The notes under the pieces were generated by a model. The model ran no database searches. It saw only the letters and a list, made by a program, of their open reading frames with translations, and was not told the origin of the DNA. From Pseudoxanthomonas beigongshangi (GTDB lineage Bacteria > Pseudomonadota > Gammaproteobacteria > Xanthomonadales > Xanthomonadaceae), in the NCBI RefSeq assembly GCF_016820515.1, contig NZ_JADHDV010000017.1, positions 22,880 to 86,879 of the forward strand: a stretch of 64,000 nt of DNA. Reading direction: 5' to 3'. This document shows positions 1 through 9,867 of this stretch, piece by piece. Made by a program: the position numbers and the translations under genes. Each line of letters starts with the position of its first letter. Position 1 is the stretch's first letter.

Positions 1-1245
1 GGTCCAGCGTTCGACCAGCCAGGACACGCCGACCGCCAGCACCGCCGCGATTACCGCGAACAGCAGATCGTTGCGCAACACCGGCATGTCGGCGCGGTTC
101 CAGCGGCGACGCGAGCGTGCCCGCGCTTCCGGCGTGTTGATGATGACCAGTTCGTAGTGCGCGGCCCGTTGCAGCAATTGCTGGGTCAGGGTGCGGTTGA
201 ACATCCGCGCCACCGGCCGCTCGCGGGTGCGTCCCAGCACCAGCGTGGAGGCGCCGATCTGGGCGGCGTGATCCAGCAGTGCGTCGGCGATGCTGTTGCC
301 GTGCACCACATCGGTCTGCGCGCCGAGTCGGCGCGCCAGCGCGAACGCGCGATCCAGTTCCAGCTGGGTGGCCTCGCCGGCCTCGCGCGCCTGCACGGTC
401 ACCACCGTCCACGGCGCGTCGCGGCGTTCGGCCAGGCGCCGGGCGACCCGCACCAGGTACTCCGACTGGCCCATGCCGTCGATCGCCACCAGCACCCGGC
501 GGCGCAGCGCCATGCCGGGCAGGCCGCGCGCGGTCCGGGTATCGCGCAGATCGTTGTCGACCCGGTCGGCGACCGTCTGCATCGCCAGTTCGCGCAGCGC
601 GATCAGGTTGGATGGCGAGAAGAACGCCTGCAACGCCTGCGCGGCCTGGTCCGGCAGGTAGACCTTGCCCTGGTGCAGGCGTTCGATCAGCTCGCGCGGC
701 GGCAGGTCGACCAGCACGATGTCGCGCAGGCGATCGAACACCGCGTCCGGCACGGTCTCGCTGACCCGCACGCCGGTGATGCGGTGGACCACGTCATTGA
801 GGCTTTCCAGGTGCTGGATGTTGATCGTCGTGTAGACGTCGATGCCCGCTTCCAGCAGTTCCATCACGTCCTGCCAGCGGCGCTCGTGGCGGCTGCCGGG
901 CGCGTTGCGGTGCGCCAGCTCGTCGACCAGCGCGACCTTGGGCCGGCGCGCCAGCAGCGCGTCGAGATCCATCTCGTCCAGCCAGCGCCCCTGGTAGCTG
1001 ACCCGCCTGCGCGGCACCACCTCCAGGCCCTCGGTGAGCGCGGCGGTCTCGCTGCGGCCGTGGGTCTCGACGATGCCGATCACGACGTCGGTGCCCTGCT
1101 TGCGCATTTCCCGCGCGCGCGAAAGCATCGTGTAGGTCTTGCCGACGCCGGGCGCGGCGCCCAGGAAGATGGTCAGGCGGCCGCCCGCCTCGCGGTGCAG
1201 GCCGTCGATCAGGGCATCGGCTTGGCGGCTGCGGGCGTCGGTCAT
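1..1245 (-). CDS. kdpD: Sensor histidine kinase KdpD, N-terminal part (cut by window edge)
   Basis: This is the potassium/turgor sensor kinase that controls the kdp operon, located in the inner membrane. Only the first 415 codons are inside the window. The ATG at 1245 starts a protein beginning MTDARSRQADALIDGL. A Walker-A-like motif GAAPGAGKT at residues 29-37 belongs to the cytoplasmic KdpD domain. A universal-stress-protein-like segment follows at about residues 240-370, and the first membrane helix begins near residue 395, just before the edge. The kinase core and the partner regulator kdpE would lie outside. It starts 4 nt after the kdpC stop, so it is co-transcribed with the pump genes, as in other Kdp systems. 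Identification is firm; completeness cannot be judged. Confidence 0.95.
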   Translation of the reverse strand, partial: MTDARSRQADALIDGLHREAGGRLTIFLGAAPGVGKTYTMLSRAREMRKQGTDVVIGIVETHGRSETAALTEGLEVVPRRRVSYQGRWLDEMDLDALLARRPKVALVDELAHRNAPGSRHERRWQDVMELLEAGIDVYTTINIQHLESLNDVVHRITGVRVSETVPDAVFDRLRDIVLVDLPPRELIERLHQGKVYLPDQAAQALQAFFSPSNLIALRELAMQTVADRVDNDLRDTRTARGLPGMALRRRVLVAIDGMGQSEYLVRVARRLAERRDAPWTVVTVQAREAGEATQLELDRAFALARRLGAQTDVVHGNSIADALLDHAAQIGASTLVLGRTRERPVARMFNRTLTQQLLQRAAHYELVIINTPEARARSRRRWNRADMPVLRNDLLFAVIAAVLAVGVSWLVERWT

Positions 1246-1249
1246 GCGG

Positions 1250-1882
1250 CTATTGTGCCTGCTGCGTGGTGGCTGGCAGTGCGTCCAGCGCCAGATTCAG
1301 GCGCAGGACATTCACCCGGGGCTCGCCGAGCAGGCCGAACTGCGGGGCCTCGGTATGGCGCTTGGTCAGTTCCGCCACCGTGGCCGGCGGCAGGCCGCGG
1401 GCGCGGGCGACGCGGGCGATCTGCACCTCCGCGCCACGCGGACTGACGTGCGGATCCAGGCCGCCACCGGACTGGGTGATCAGATCGGGCGGCACATCGA
1501 CCGGCGCGATGCCGTCGCGCGCGGCCACCGCCGTGCGGGCTTCGTCGATGCGCTTGCGCAGATCCGGATTGCCGCGCGACTGGTTGCTGCCGGCGGCCGC
1601 CATCGGATCGTAGCCGGCCGCCGACGGACGCGGCTGGAAGTAGCGCGGGTCGGTGAAGGGTTGCGCTACCAGCACCGAACCGGCGACGTGGCCCTGCGCG
1701 TCGATGATCGATCCGGTCGCCTGCGCGGGGAACAGGCCGCGCCCCAGCCCGGTGCCGGCCAGCGAATACAGCAGGCCGAAACCCAGCAGCGACACCAGCG
1801 CCAGGCCAAGGGAGGGACGTAGCAGGCCGGCGCGGGTGATATGCGGCGACGCGACGATCTTGTAGCTCACGGGAGATTGCAT
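1250..1882 (-). CDS. kdpC: Potassium-transporting ATPase subunit C (KdpC)
   Basis: KdpC is the small subunit of the KdpFABC potassium pump. It sits in the inner membrane with one N-terminal helix (about residues 22-44) and a periplasmic domain thought to stabilise the complex. The 210-residue length, the single early helix and the conserved region around GSIIDAQGHVAGSVLVAQPF fit the family. The ATG at 1882 lies 10 nt after the kdpB stop, and kdpD follows after 4 nt, so this is a tight operon. No alternative identity is plausible given the neighbours. Confidence 0.96.
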   Translation of the reverse strand: MQSPVSYKIVASPHITRAGLLRPSLGLALVSLLGFGLLYSLAGTGLGRGLFPAQATGSIIDAQGHVAGSVLVAQPFTDPRYFQPRPSAAGYDPMAAAGSNQSRGNPDLRKRIDEARTAVAARDGIAPVDVPPDLITQSGGGLDPHVSPRGAEVQIARVARARGLPPATVAELTKRHTEAPQFGLLGEPRVNVLRLNLALDALPATTQQAQ

Positions 1883-1892
1883 GTGGTTTTCC

Positions 1893-3941
1893 TCAGGCGC
1901 CAGTCACGAGGGACAGCGCCATGTCGATCAGTTTGATGCCCACGAACGGCAGCAGCACGCCGCCCACGCCATAGATCAGCATGTTCCGCCGCAGCAGCAC
2001 GGTAGCGGTGGCCGGGCGGAAACGCACGCCGCGCAACGCCAGCGGAATCAGCGCCGGGATGATGATCGCGTTGAAGATCAGCGCGGCCAGCACGGCGTTG
2101 GCGGGACTGGACAGGTGCATCACGTTGAGCGCGCCCATCTGCGGCAGCGCGGCGGCGAACAGCGCCGGCAGGATCGCGAAGTACTTGGACACGTCGTTGG
2201 CGAGCGAGAAAGTGGTCAGCGCGCCGCGCGTGATCAACTGCTGCTTGCCGACTTCGACCACCGCCAGCAGCTTGGCCGGATCCGAATCCAGGTCGACCAT
2301 GTTGCCGGCTTCCTTGGCCGCCTGGGTGCCCGAGTTCATCGCCAGGCCCACATCGGCCTGCGCCAGCGCCGGCGCATCGTTGGTGCCGTCGCCGACCATC
2401 GCCACCAGCTTGCCAGCGGCCTGCTCGCGGCGGATGCGGGCGAGCTTGTCCTCCGGCCTGGCCTCGGCGATGTAATCGTCGACGCCGGCCTCGGCGGCGA
2501 TGGCCGCAGCCGTCAGCGGATTGTCGCCGGTGATCATCACGGTCTGGATGCCCATCGCGCGCAGGCGGGCGAATTTCTCCTTGATGCCGTGCTTGACCAC
2601 GTCGGACAGCTCGACCACGCCCAGCACGTGCCGGCCCTCGGACACCACCAGCGGAGTGGCGCCGCCGCGGGCGACCTGCTCGATGCGCGCGGCCAGTTCG
2701 TTGGGCACGTTGCCGCCGTGTGCCTGCACGTGCCGGCCGATGGCATCGCCGGCGCCCTTGCGGATCACCCGGTCTTCCACGTCCACGCCGGACATCCGGG
2801 TCTGGGCGGTGAACTGCAGGTAGGTCGCCCGCTCGGGCTCGTCCAGGATGCAGCCCTGCTCACGCGACAGCCGCACGATCGATTTGCCTTCCGGGGTCGG
2901 ATCGGCCAGCGAGGCCAGCAGCGCGGCGTCACGCAGCTGCGCCTTGTCGATGCCGGCCAGCGGATGGAACGCGGTGGCCTGGCGATCGCCGTGGGTGATG
3001 GTGCCGGTCTTGTCCAGCAGCAACACGTCCACGTCGCCGGCCACTTCCACCGCCTTGCCGGACTTGGCCAGCACGTTGGCCGACAACGCGCGGTTCATGC
3101 CGGCGATGCCGACGGCCGGCAGCAGGCCACCGATGGTGGTCGGAATCAGGCACACCAGCAGCGCGATCAGCAGCAGCGGATCCACCTTCACGCCGACGAA
3201 GGCACCGATCGCCGGCAGGGTCGCCACTACGATAAGGAAGGTCAGAGTCATCGCCGCCAGCAGCAGGGTCAGCGCGATCTCGTTGGGGGTCTTCTGGCGA
3301 TTGGCGCCTTCCACCAGCGCGATCATCCGGTCGAGGAAGCTGTGCCCCGGCTCGGCGGTGATCTTCACCACGATCTCGTCGGAAAGCACCTTGGTGCCGC
3401 CGATCACGCCGGAGCGATCGGTGCCGGCCTCGCGCAGCACCGGCGCCGATTCACCGGTCACCGCCGACTCGTTGATGGTCGCCACACCACGGATGATCTC
3501 GCCGTCGGCGGGAATCTGCTCGCCCGCCGAGACGATCACGTAATCGCCCGGACGCAGCTCGGCCGCCGGAATGCGGGTTTCGGCGCCGCCCAGCGCGGTC
3601 TCCACCCGGCGCGCGACCAGATCCTTGCGTGCGCGCCGCAGCGATGCGGCCTGGCCGCGGCCGCGCGCTTCGGCCACCGCTTCGGCGAAGTTGCCGAACA
3701 GCACCGTCACGAACAGGATCGCGGTCACGGCCCAGCCAAATCCGGCCGATGCCACCCCGGCCAGCGTGATCACCGCCGACAGCAGGGTGCCGCCCATCAC
3801 CACCGCCATCACCGGGCTGCGGATCAGGTGCCGCGGCGCCAGTTTGAGGAAGGCGTCGCGCAGGGCCGCGCGGAACGCCGCGCCGTCCATCAGCGCCGGA
3901 TGATCCCGGCGGGTTTTTTCCTGGTAAGAAATCGTCGTCAT
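1893..3941 (-). CDS. kdpB: Potassium-transporting P-type ATPase subunit B (KdpB)
   Basis: KdpB is the ATP-hydrolysing P-type ATPase subunit of KdpFABC. The 682-residue product has the phosphorylation motif DKTGTIT with the phosphoacceptor Asp at residue 310. It also has the actuator motif TGES at 162-165, the nucleotide-domain sequences [11 protein letters not shown] and the hinge [16 protein letters not shown]. The Ser of TGES is the residue known in E. coli to be phosphorylated as an inhibitory switch, and it is conserved here. Membrane helices flank these domains in the usual order. It lies 10 nt downstream of kdpA and 10 nt upstream of kdpC. Confidence 0.98.
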   Translation of the reverse strand: MTTISYQEKTRRDHPALMDGAAFRAALRDAFLKLAPRHLIRSPVMAVVMGGTLLSAVITLAGVASAGFGWAVTAILFVTVLFGNFAEAVAEARGRGQAASLRRARKDLVARRVETALGGAETRIPAAELRPGDYVIVSAGEQIPADGEIIRGVATINESAVTGESAPVLREAGTDRSGVIGGTKVLSDEIVVKITAEPGHSFLDRMIALVEGANRQKTPNEIALTLLLAAMTLTFLIVVATLPAIGAFVGVKVDPLLLIALLVCLIPTTIGGLLPAVGIAGMNRALSANVLAKSGKAVEVAGDVDVLLLDKTGTITHGDRQATAFHPLAGIDKAQLRDAALLASLADPTPEGKSIVRLSREQGCILDEPERATYLQFTAQTRMSGVDVEDRVIRKGAGDAIGRHVQAHGGNVPNELAARIEQVARGGATPLVVSEGRHVLGVVELSDVVKHGIKEKFARLRAMGIQTVMITGDNPLTAAAIAAEAGVDDYIAEARPEDKLARIRREQAAGKLVAMVGDGTNDAPALAQADVGLAMNSGTQAAKEAGNMVDLDSDPAKLLAVVEVGKQQLITRGALTTFSLANDVSKYFAILPALFAAALPQMGALNVMHLSSPANAVLAALIFNAIIIPALIPLALRGVRFRPATATVLLRRNMLIYGVGGVLLPFVGIKLIDMALSLVTGA

Positions 3942-3951
3942 GGGAGTGCTC

Positions 3952-5670
3952 TCAGTGCGCGACCAGTGACAGGTGATCCGCGATCGGTCCCAGCACCAGT
4001 GCGGGCATGAACTGCAGCACGGTGAGGATCACGACCACGGCCACCAGGGTCAGCGCGAAGGTAGGCGTTTCGATGTGCAGGGTGCCGGCCGATTCGGCGG
4101 CGTGGCGCTTGCCGGCCATGCGCGCGGCCACCAGCAGCGGGATGATCAGCGCGGGGAAGCGTCCCAGTGCCAGCGCCACCACGCAGCTCAGGTTCCACCA
4201 GTAGGTGGCGTCGCCCAGCCCTTCGAAACCCGAGCCGTTGTTGGCGAAGGCCGAGGTGTACTCGTAGAAGACCTGGCTGATGGCGTGGAAGCCGGGATTG
4301 GAATTGCCGGTGATCGACGGGACGGCCAGCGTGATCGCGGTCAGTCCCAGCACCACCAGCGGCTGCAACAGGATCAGCAACGCCAGCAGGCGCACTTCAC
4401 CGGCCTCGATCTTGCGGCCGAACAGTTCCGGCGTGCGCCCGGTCATCAGGCCGGCCAGGAACACGCTCAGCAGCAGGTACACGATGAACTGCTGCAGGCC
4501 GCAGCCCACACCGCCCCAGATCGCGTTGACCAGCATGTTGACCAGCGCGACCAGCCCGGTCATCGGCGCCAGCGAGTCGTGCATGGCGTTGACCGAACCG
4601 TTGTTGACCTGGGTGGTCACCGCCGCCCACAACGCGGACGCGTCGGCGCCGATACGCACTTCCTTGCCTTCCATCAGCGCGGGATCGGCAGCCGTCGCCG
4701 AATGCGCCTCGGACCAGATCGCCGCGCCGGTGGATATCACCGACATCAGCATCATGCTGCCGAATACCAGCGCGGTGAACTTCCGCCGGCCGGTGAACGT
4801 GCCGACCATGAACACCACTGACACCGGGATCAGCAGGATGGCCAGGGTCTCCAGCAGGTTGGACAGCGGGGTCGGGTTCTCCAGCGGCACCGAGCTGTTC
4901 GGGCCGTACCAGCCACCGCCGTTGGAACCCAGTTGCTTGGCCGCGACCATCGCCGCGACCGGGCCCAACGGGATTTTCTGTTCGCCCATGCCGGCACTGC
5001 TGTCCACCGGCGTCGCCACCGGACCGGCGGCGAGCGTGGACGGCACGCCCTGGCTGGTCAGCAGTAGCGTCCACGCCAGGCAAAGCGGCAGCATGAAGCG
5101 GACCGTCGAACGCACCACATCGGCCCAGTAGTTGCCCACGTCCACGCGTTCGCTCGGTTGCCCGACACCGCCTTCCTGGGTGGAATCCACCCCGCCACGG
5201 CCGCCGAACAACGCGCGCAGCGTCGCCACCACCATCGCCAGGCCCATCATCGGCGTCACCACCTGCAGGCCGACGATGCCGGTCATCTGCGACAGGTAGG
5301 ACAGCTGTGCCTGACCGGAGTAGTGCTGCTGGTTGGTATTGGTCAGGAACGACACCATCGTGTGCAGCGCGGTGTCCCAGCGCATGTTCGGGATGTCGTC
5401 GGGATTGAACGGCAGCCAGGCCTGGGTCATGAAGATGACCCAGGCAATCAGGCCGACGATCAGGTTGCTGAGCAGGAACGCGCCGGCATAGCCGCGCCAG
5501 TTCATGCCCCGCTCCGGGCGCGTGCCCAGCAGCGCGTAGATCGGCTTTTCGATCCAGCCGAACAGCCGGTCGCCGCGCATCGGCGCGCCGCGCATCACCG
5601 CCGCCAGGTAACGGCCCAGCGGCCAGCCCAGCGCGATGGCCAGCGCGAAGACGAGAAATGCTTCAGTCAT
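3952..5670 (-). CDS. kdpA: Potassium-transporting ATPase subunit A (KdpA)
   Basis: KdpA is the potassium-selective channel-like subunit of the Kdp pump, related to the SKT/Trk superfamily. The 572-residue protein is close to the usual 555-570 and has about ten hydrophobic segments. A pore-loop sequence, [13 protein letters not shown], matches the first selectivity-filter region of KdpA. The repeated NxGxG-type loops (for example [11 protein letters not shown]) match later filter regions. It begins 15 nt after kdpF and is followed by kdpB after 10 nt. The canonical F-A-B-C-D order makes the call secure. Confidence 0.98.
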   Translation of the reverse strand: MTEAFLVFALAIALGWPLGRYLAAVMRGAPMRGDRLFGWIEKPIYALLGTRPERGMNWRGYAGAFLLSNLIVGLIAWVIFMTQAWLPFNPDDIPNMRWDTALHTMVSFLTNTNQQHYSGQAQLSYLSQMTGIVGLQVVTPMMGLAMVVATLRALFGGRGGVDSTQEGGVGQPSERVDVGNYWADVVRSTVRFMLPLCLAWTLLLTSQGVPSTLAAGPVATPVDSSAGMGEQKIPLGPVAAMVAAKQLGSNGGGWYGPNSSVPLENPTPLSNLLETLAILLIPVSVVFMVGTFTGRRKFTALVFGSMMLMSVISTGAAIWSEAHSATAADPALMEGKEVRIGADASALWAAVTTQVNNGSVNAMHDSLAPMTGLVALVNMLVNAIWGGVGCGLQQFIVYLLLSVFLAGLMTGRTPELFGRKIEAGEVRLLALLILLQPLVVLGLTAITLAVPSITGNSNPGFHAISQVFYEYTSAFANNGSGFEGLGDATYWWNLSCVVALALGRFPALIIPLLVAARMAGKRHAAESAGTLHIETPTFALTLVAVVVILTVLQFMPALVLGPIADHLSLVAH

Positions 5671-5685
5671 TGTCGTTCACCCGCA

Positions 5686-5778
5686 TCAGAATTCTTCGGG
5701 ACGCAAGATCACGTACAGCAGGTAGCCTGCCGCCACGATCACCGCGATGCCACACAACAAGGCCAGCCAACCAGGCAT
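5686..5778 (-). CDS. kdpF: Kdp pump small subunit KdpF
   Basis: A 30-residue single-helix membrane peptide, MPGWLALLCGIAVIVAAGYL followed by LYVILRPEEF. It has the size and C-terminal LxxRPExF pattern of KdpF, which binds KdpA and stabilises the KdpFABC complex. The ATG at 5778 is preceded by AGGAG at good spacing. It lies 15 nt upstream of kdpA and 11 nt downstream of the porin-like gene. Such short genes are often missed by automated annotation. Confidence 0.9.
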   Translation of the reverse strand: MPGWLALLCGIAVIVAAGYLLYVILRPEEF

Positions 5779-5789
5779 GGGAGTTCTCC

Positions 5790-6485
5790 TCAAAAAGACG
5801 CTTGCAGGGCCGCCTCGACACGCGAGCCGGCCAAATCCGGAAACAGGCGCTTGGCGGAATCGTCGGTGGCGTGCGCGGTCACGCGCAGTTCGAACGGCGT
5901 CTTGAACGCCCACACCGCGCCCAGTTGCGCGTGCGCGTAACTGTCGCCATAGGCGTCATCCAGCCAGTAACGGCCGACCGCGCCTTCCAGCCGCCACCGT
6001 TCTCCCAGCGGAGCGCGCGCGCCCAACTGCGCGTAGGTGCCGTTCCGGTCCGTCGCCAGGGCGTCGTTGGACCAGCCGACCTGCGCCCAGTAGTTCTGCT
6101 TCCAGGTCACGGTGCCGTTGAGTTCGGACCAGTTGAGGTCCACGGTCGTGCCCGGATAGCGGTAATGCGTGAGATTGACGTCCAGCGCCCAGTCATCCGT
6201 GAGGTTGCCGGTCCAGCCAACGACGAAATCGAATTCGCTGGAAGCATTCGTTCCAGTGGCGAATTCCACATTGGAACCCCACACCGATCCGTAGAGGCCA
6301 TTGGCGGCCGCCGCCTTGAAGCCGGCCTGGACCGCCGGGTCGCCCTGGGTCTGGCTGGTGCCGCGCCAGATGTAGTCGGTGGTGAGCGCGGCATTGCCGC
6401 TCAGGGTAACGGCGGCGGCGGGTTCGGCCAGCGCCAGCAGGAATACGCACGCCAGTGCCGGCGTGCGGAGGGAAGGAATGCGCAT
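5790..6485 (-). CDS. TorF-family putative outer-membrane porin
   Basis: A 231-residue protein with a signal peptide (MRIPSLRTPALACVFLLALA, cleavage near AAAV), followed by an all-beta pattern with alternating aromatic residues. It begins with the family hallmark LSGNAALTTDYIWRGTSQT and ends with a terminal Phe, as outer-membrane barrels do. This matches the uncharacterised TIGR02001/TorF putative porin family; the channel substrate is unknown. The gene ends only 11 nt before kdpF, so it is probably the first gene of the kdp transcript. Inference: it could supply potassium across the outer membrane when Kdp is induced. No strong Shine-Dalgarno sequence precedes the start. Confidence 0.82.
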   Translation of the reverse strand: MRIPSLRTPALACVFLLALAEPAAAVTLSGNAALTTDYIWRGTSQTQGDPAVQAGFKAAAANGLYGSVWGSNVEFATGTNASSEFDFVVGWTGNLTDDWALDVNLTHYRYPGTTVDLNWSELNGTVTWKQNYWAQVGWSNDALATDRNGTYAQLGARAPLGERWRLEGAVGRYWLDDAYGDSYAHAQLGAVWAFKTPFELRVTAHATDDSAKRLFPDLAGSRVEAALQASF

Positions 6486-6588
6486 TGCGGGATGTCCACG
6501 CGGAAACGGCTCCGCGACTGTGGAAATCTTCCCGCCGGCAGGCGTAAAGCCTCCATTCGCGGCCCGGTCGGCCGCGTAAATTCATCGT

Positions 6589-6622
6589 AAAAACCCGTGA
6601 GAACCGGTGCGTGGACCGGTTC
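6589..6622 (-). terminator. Probable terminator after the CoA-transferase gene
   Basis: A perfect 8-bp inverted repeat GAACCGGT/ACCGGTTC with a 6-nt loop lies at 6601-6622. On the minus strand it is followed, 8 nt later, by five T residues (6589-6593). It sits between the stop of the CoA-transferase gene (6629) and the porin gene. The gap between stem and T run makes it a less than ideal intrinsic terminator. The remaining upstream region of the kdp operon (6486-6588) shows no promoter I can assign. Confidence 0.5.
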
Positions 6623-6628
6623 GGGGGT

Positions 6629-7816
6629 TCAGTCCTTCACGGTGCCATCGTCCGTGCAGCGATCCAGCACGTCGCCGGTGTGCTGGTTGAACACCGGTGC
6701 GGCGAACGGCGCCGGGCCGGGCGTGCGGCCGAATGCGATCGGCCGGGTCACGCCGCGATAGCGGCCCACCGCCGGATGTTCGATGTTGGCGACGATGTCC
6801 TCGGCCAGAACCTGCGGATGATCGAACATGTCCTCGACCCGGCGCGCGGCCGCGCACGGCACCTCGTCGCCGAACAGGGCTTCCCATTCCAGCGCGGTGC
6901 GGGTGGCGAGCGCGTCATGCAGCAGCGGCACGATTTCATTGGCGTGTTCGGCGCGCTTGCGCACGCTGTCGTAGCGTTCGTCCGCCGCCAGCGCGTCCAG
7001 GCCGGTCTTTCCGCACAAGGCCTTCCAGAACCTGGGCGTATTGGCGGAGATGTAGATGTGGCCCTCGCGTGCAGGATGGATGCCGGTGACGCCACCGGAG
7101 CGCATGTCGCGGCCGATGTCGAGCGATTCGCCCTCGGCCCAGATCATCCTTGCCGATTGCATGGTCAGCGCGCTGCGCAACAGCGACACCCCGACGAACT
7201 GGCCGCGCCCGCTGCGCTCGCGCTCGTACAGCGCGGAGGACACCCCGCCCGCCAACAGCGCCGCTGCGTAATAGTCCACCACCGAACCGTAGATGATCTC
7301 CGGCGCGCCGCCGCGCTTGCCCTGCAAAGCGCACATGCCGGTCATGGTCTGCAGGACCTGGTCGTAACCGGCCTTGTCCTTCATCGGACCATGCTCGCCA
7401 TAGCCGGTGACGGCGCAGTAGATCAGGCGCGGATTGATCAGGGTCAGGCGATCGAAATCGATACCCAGCCGTTTCGGCACGGCGGGCCGGAAGTTGTGCA
7501 CCAGCACGTCGGCCTCCCGCACCAGCCGCAACAGCGCGGCCAGGCCCTCGGCCGACTTGAGGTCCAGGACGATGCCGATCTTGCTGCGGTTCACGCCCAT
7601 GAACGCGCGGCTCTCGGCCGCCAGCGTGGAGGGATACTTGCGCAGGTTGTCGCCATCCGGCGGCTCGATCTTGATCACCTGCGCGCCCTGGTCGGCCAGC
7701 AGCGTGCAGCCGTACGGCCCGGCGATGTAGGCGCTCAGATCCAGCACCTTGACGCCGCTGAGCGGTCCTGCGGGGCCCTCGCGCCGCACCAGGCCGAAGG
7801 GAGACGGGTTATCCAT
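6629..7816 (-). CDS. Class III (CaiB/BaiF) CoA-transferase
   Basis: A 395-residue family III CoA-transferase, which moves CoA between carboxylic acids through an aspartyl-CoA intermediate in the cytoplasm. The N-terminal signature LSGVKVLDLSAYIAGPYGCT, the VIKIEPPDGD segment, and the Asp in GSVVDYYAAALLAGG (catalytic Asp region) fit the family. The ATG at 7816 is preferred because GGAA lies about 10 nt upstream; a second ATG at 7831 would add five residues. It follows the GH127 gene after a 128-nt gap that may contain its own promoter. The substrate is not predictable. The CitE-like lyase at 20312-21151 is a possible partner in one pathway. Confidence 0.87.
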   Translation of the reverse strand: MDNPSPFGLVRREGPAGPLSGVKVLDLSAYIAGPYGCTLLADQGAQVIKIEPPDGDNLRKYPSTLAAESRAFMGVNRSKIGIVLDLKSAEGLAALLRLVREADVLVHNFRPAVPKRLGIDFDRLTLINPRLIYCAVTGYGEHGPMKDKAGYDQVLQTMTGMCALQGKRGGAPEIIYGSVVDYYAAALLAGGVSSALYERERSGRGQFVGVSLLRSALTMQSARMIWAEGESLDIGRDMRSGGVTGIHPAREGHIYISANTPRFWKALCGKTGLDALAADERYDSVRKRAEHANEIVPLLHDALATRTALEWEALFGDEVPCAAARRVEDMFDHPQVLAEDIVANIEHPAVGRYRGVTRPIAFGRTPGPAPFAAPVFNQHTGDVLDRCTDDGTVKD

Positions 7817-7944
7817 GCGTGAAGTTTCCATCGGGTGCCGCTAGCCGTGCCGCGGCCAGTCTCCCGCATGCTCCGGGGACGAAACAGCGGGACCGCATAT
7901 TTTCAGCGGCGACAAATTCTTGCTTGCCCGGCACGCGCACTCCG

Positions 7945-9864
7945 CTACTCCATGGCCCGGCCGGCATCCGGCGGATCCGCCCAGGCGACGGGATCCGGCG
8001 CCAGCGACAGCCAGCCCAGCCGCCACGCGCCATCCTCGCGGCCGCCGGCGCGGTAGTACGGCGCGAAGCGCAGCGGCGCGCGGCCATCCAGTTGCATCTC
8101 CACGTCCATGCCCGGACCGCCATCGGCGGCGGCGAGTTCACGCAGCCATCGCGCCGGCGGCGCGTCCGGCAGGCGCACCGCTTCCTCGTGCTTGAATCCG
8201 TCAATCAGCCCCGTCGCGTACACCAGCGGTCCCCGGGTCAGGCCGACGTAGTCGTAGCGCAGCACCTGCTGGCGCACCGGTGAACCGTCCGGCGCGCGCG
8301 ATTCCTGCACGTTGCGGCTGCGACGGAGATGAAGCGTCGGCGTCATCGGCAGGCGCAGCGCCACGACGTCGCCCGGCTGCCAGTCACGGCTGATATCCAG
8401 CCACTCTCCCGGCGCGATTCCGGCATCCAGCACCTCGCCGTTCACTGTCACGCGGGCGCCTTCGGTCCAGGCGGGCACGCGCAGGCGCAGGGCGAAGCGC
8501 ATCGCCTGCGCCGGTTGCAGTGTCAGGGTCACGTCGTCCGCGAACGGGTAACCGCCCGACTGGACGATCCCCACTTCACCCTTTGGCAAAGCCAGCCGCA
8601 CCTGTCCGGGCGCGTAGAGATTGACCTGCAACGCGCCGTCCTCGGCCACGCCGTAGGCCAGCGGTGGCAGTTCCTCCCACGCCATCGCGCCGCTGGACTT
8701 GCAGCAGCGCCAATAGGTGGTGTGGACGCGCGGGCCATTCGGGAACGAGTAGTAGCACCAGTCCTCGCCGTTGGGCGCGGCGGCGCCGAGCAGATCGTTG
8801 TAGGCGATGCGCTCGATTTCCTCGGCATGGCGCGCATGCCCGGTGATCCGCAGCAGCTCGCGATTGAGCTGCAGCCATGCCAGCACCGAACAGGTTTCCA
8901 CATAGGCCTGCGGGCTGAACACGCCGGCGGGATTGAACACTTCGCGCGAGCGATGCGCCACCCCGCCCCAGGGACCGCCACCGAGGGTCAGGTGGTGATC
9001 GCGGATGTTGCGCCACAGGTGATCGACCGCGTCGCGATAGCGCGCCTTGCCGGTCGCCCGGTGCAGCTTGGCCAGACCGACCAGGTTCCAGGCCAGCTGG
9101 TAGGCCTTGCCGGTGGCGATTTCCGACGCGTCGGCACCTTCCAGCGCGCGCCGGATCAGCCCCAGCCGCGGCTCGGCGTCGGCCTGTTCGGCGATGCGCT
9201 CGGCCAGTTCCAGGTAGCGCAGGTCGCCGGTCGCCAGATGCAGTTCCACCGCCGGATCCATAAGCACCGTGGCCGACATGCCGAAGTGGTTGCCGAGCGA
9301 GGTGATGTCGATGCCGCCTTCGCCCAGCGTGCGCCAGCACAGATCGCCGATGCGTTGCGCGGCGGCCAGGTAGCGCTCGTCGCCCAGCGCGCGCCAGGTT
9401 TCGATCAGGCCGAGGATCAGATAGCTGTGGGTCCAGATGTCCCAGGTCCGCCAGGCCGGCGCGCCATCCCAGCTGACCGGCTTGGGCGGCTGCGGACGCA
9501 TGAAGCGGCGCTCGGGCGCGTAGTTGCCCAGGTAGCCGTCGTCGGCCTGGCGGGACAGCAGGTAGTCGGCCACCGCGCGCAGGTTGTCGCGCAGGTCGAC
9601 ATCGCCGCTGCGCGCCACCGCGCGGGCGGCGGCGTACAACCATTTGCCCGCGTGTTCGCCGTACCAGTCGCCTTCCAGATTCTCGCGAGTGTGCTCGGGA
9701 TGGAAGATCGCGATCGCCGGGCTGTCCGGGCCGGTGATGAAATGGCCCAGGCGGCCTCGCCGGCTGGCCTCGATGGCCTCGCCCAGCACGCCGCCCAGCA
9801 CCACCGCGCCCGCGGGCGCGGGAACGAAGCGATCGCCCCGCGGGGCCTGTGCATTCACCGCCAT
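7945..9864 (-). CDS. GH127 family glycosidase (beta-L-arabinofuranosidase type, DUF1680)
   Basis: A 639-residue protein of the DUF1680/GH127 family, whose founding member HypBA1 removes beta-L-arabinofuranose using a zinc-bound cysteine nucleophile. The helical-barrel region covers roughly residues 20-410, with beta domains after it. The family's metal site can be read: E323 and C325 in VETCSV, and C387-C388 in YWRCCKSSG. These correspond to the Glu/Cys/Cys/Cys set of HypBA1. No signal peptide is evident, so action on imported oligosaccharides in the cytoplasm is likely. It starts 3 nt after the preceding fusion gene, indicating a common transcript. Related families GH142 and GH146 share this fold, so the exact sugar is uncertain. 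Confidence 0.88.
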   Translation of the reverse strand: MAVNAQAPRGDRFVPAPAGAVVLGGVLGEAIEASRRGRLGHFITGPDSPAIAIFHPEHTRENLEGDWYGEHAGKWLYAAARAVARSGDVDLRDNLRAVADYLLSRQADDGYLGNYAPERRFMRPQPPKPVSWDGAPAWRTWDIWTHSYLILGLIETWRALGDERYLAAAQRIGDLCWRTLGEGGIDITSLGNHFGMSATVLMDPAVELHLATGDLRYLELAERIAEQADAEPRLGLIRRALEGADASEIATGKAYQLAWNLVGLAKLHRATGKARYRDAVDHLWRNIRDHHLTLGGGPWGGVAHRSREVFNPAGVFSPQAYVETCSVLAWLQLNRELLRITGHARHAEEIERIAYNDLLGAAAPNGEDWCYYSFPNGPRVHTTYWRCCKSSGAMAWEELPPLAYGVAEDGALQVNLYAPGQVRLALPKGEVGIVQSGGYPFADDVTLTLQPAQAMRFALRLRVPAWTEGARVTVNGEVLDAGIAPGEWLDISRDWQPGDVVALRLPMTPTLHLRRSRNVQESRAPDGSPVRQQVLRYDYVGLTRGPLVYATGLIDGFKHEEAVRLPDAPPARWLRELAAADGGPGMDVEMQLDGRAPLRFAPYYRAGGREDGAWRLGWLSLAPDPVAWADPPDAGRAME

Positions 9865-9867
9865 GCC

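Noticed and set aside
1881..4010. A 709-codon plus-strand open frame opposite kdpB
   Set aside because: Low-complexity HQRG-rich sequence antisense to an unmistakable KdpB; a codon-bias shadow.
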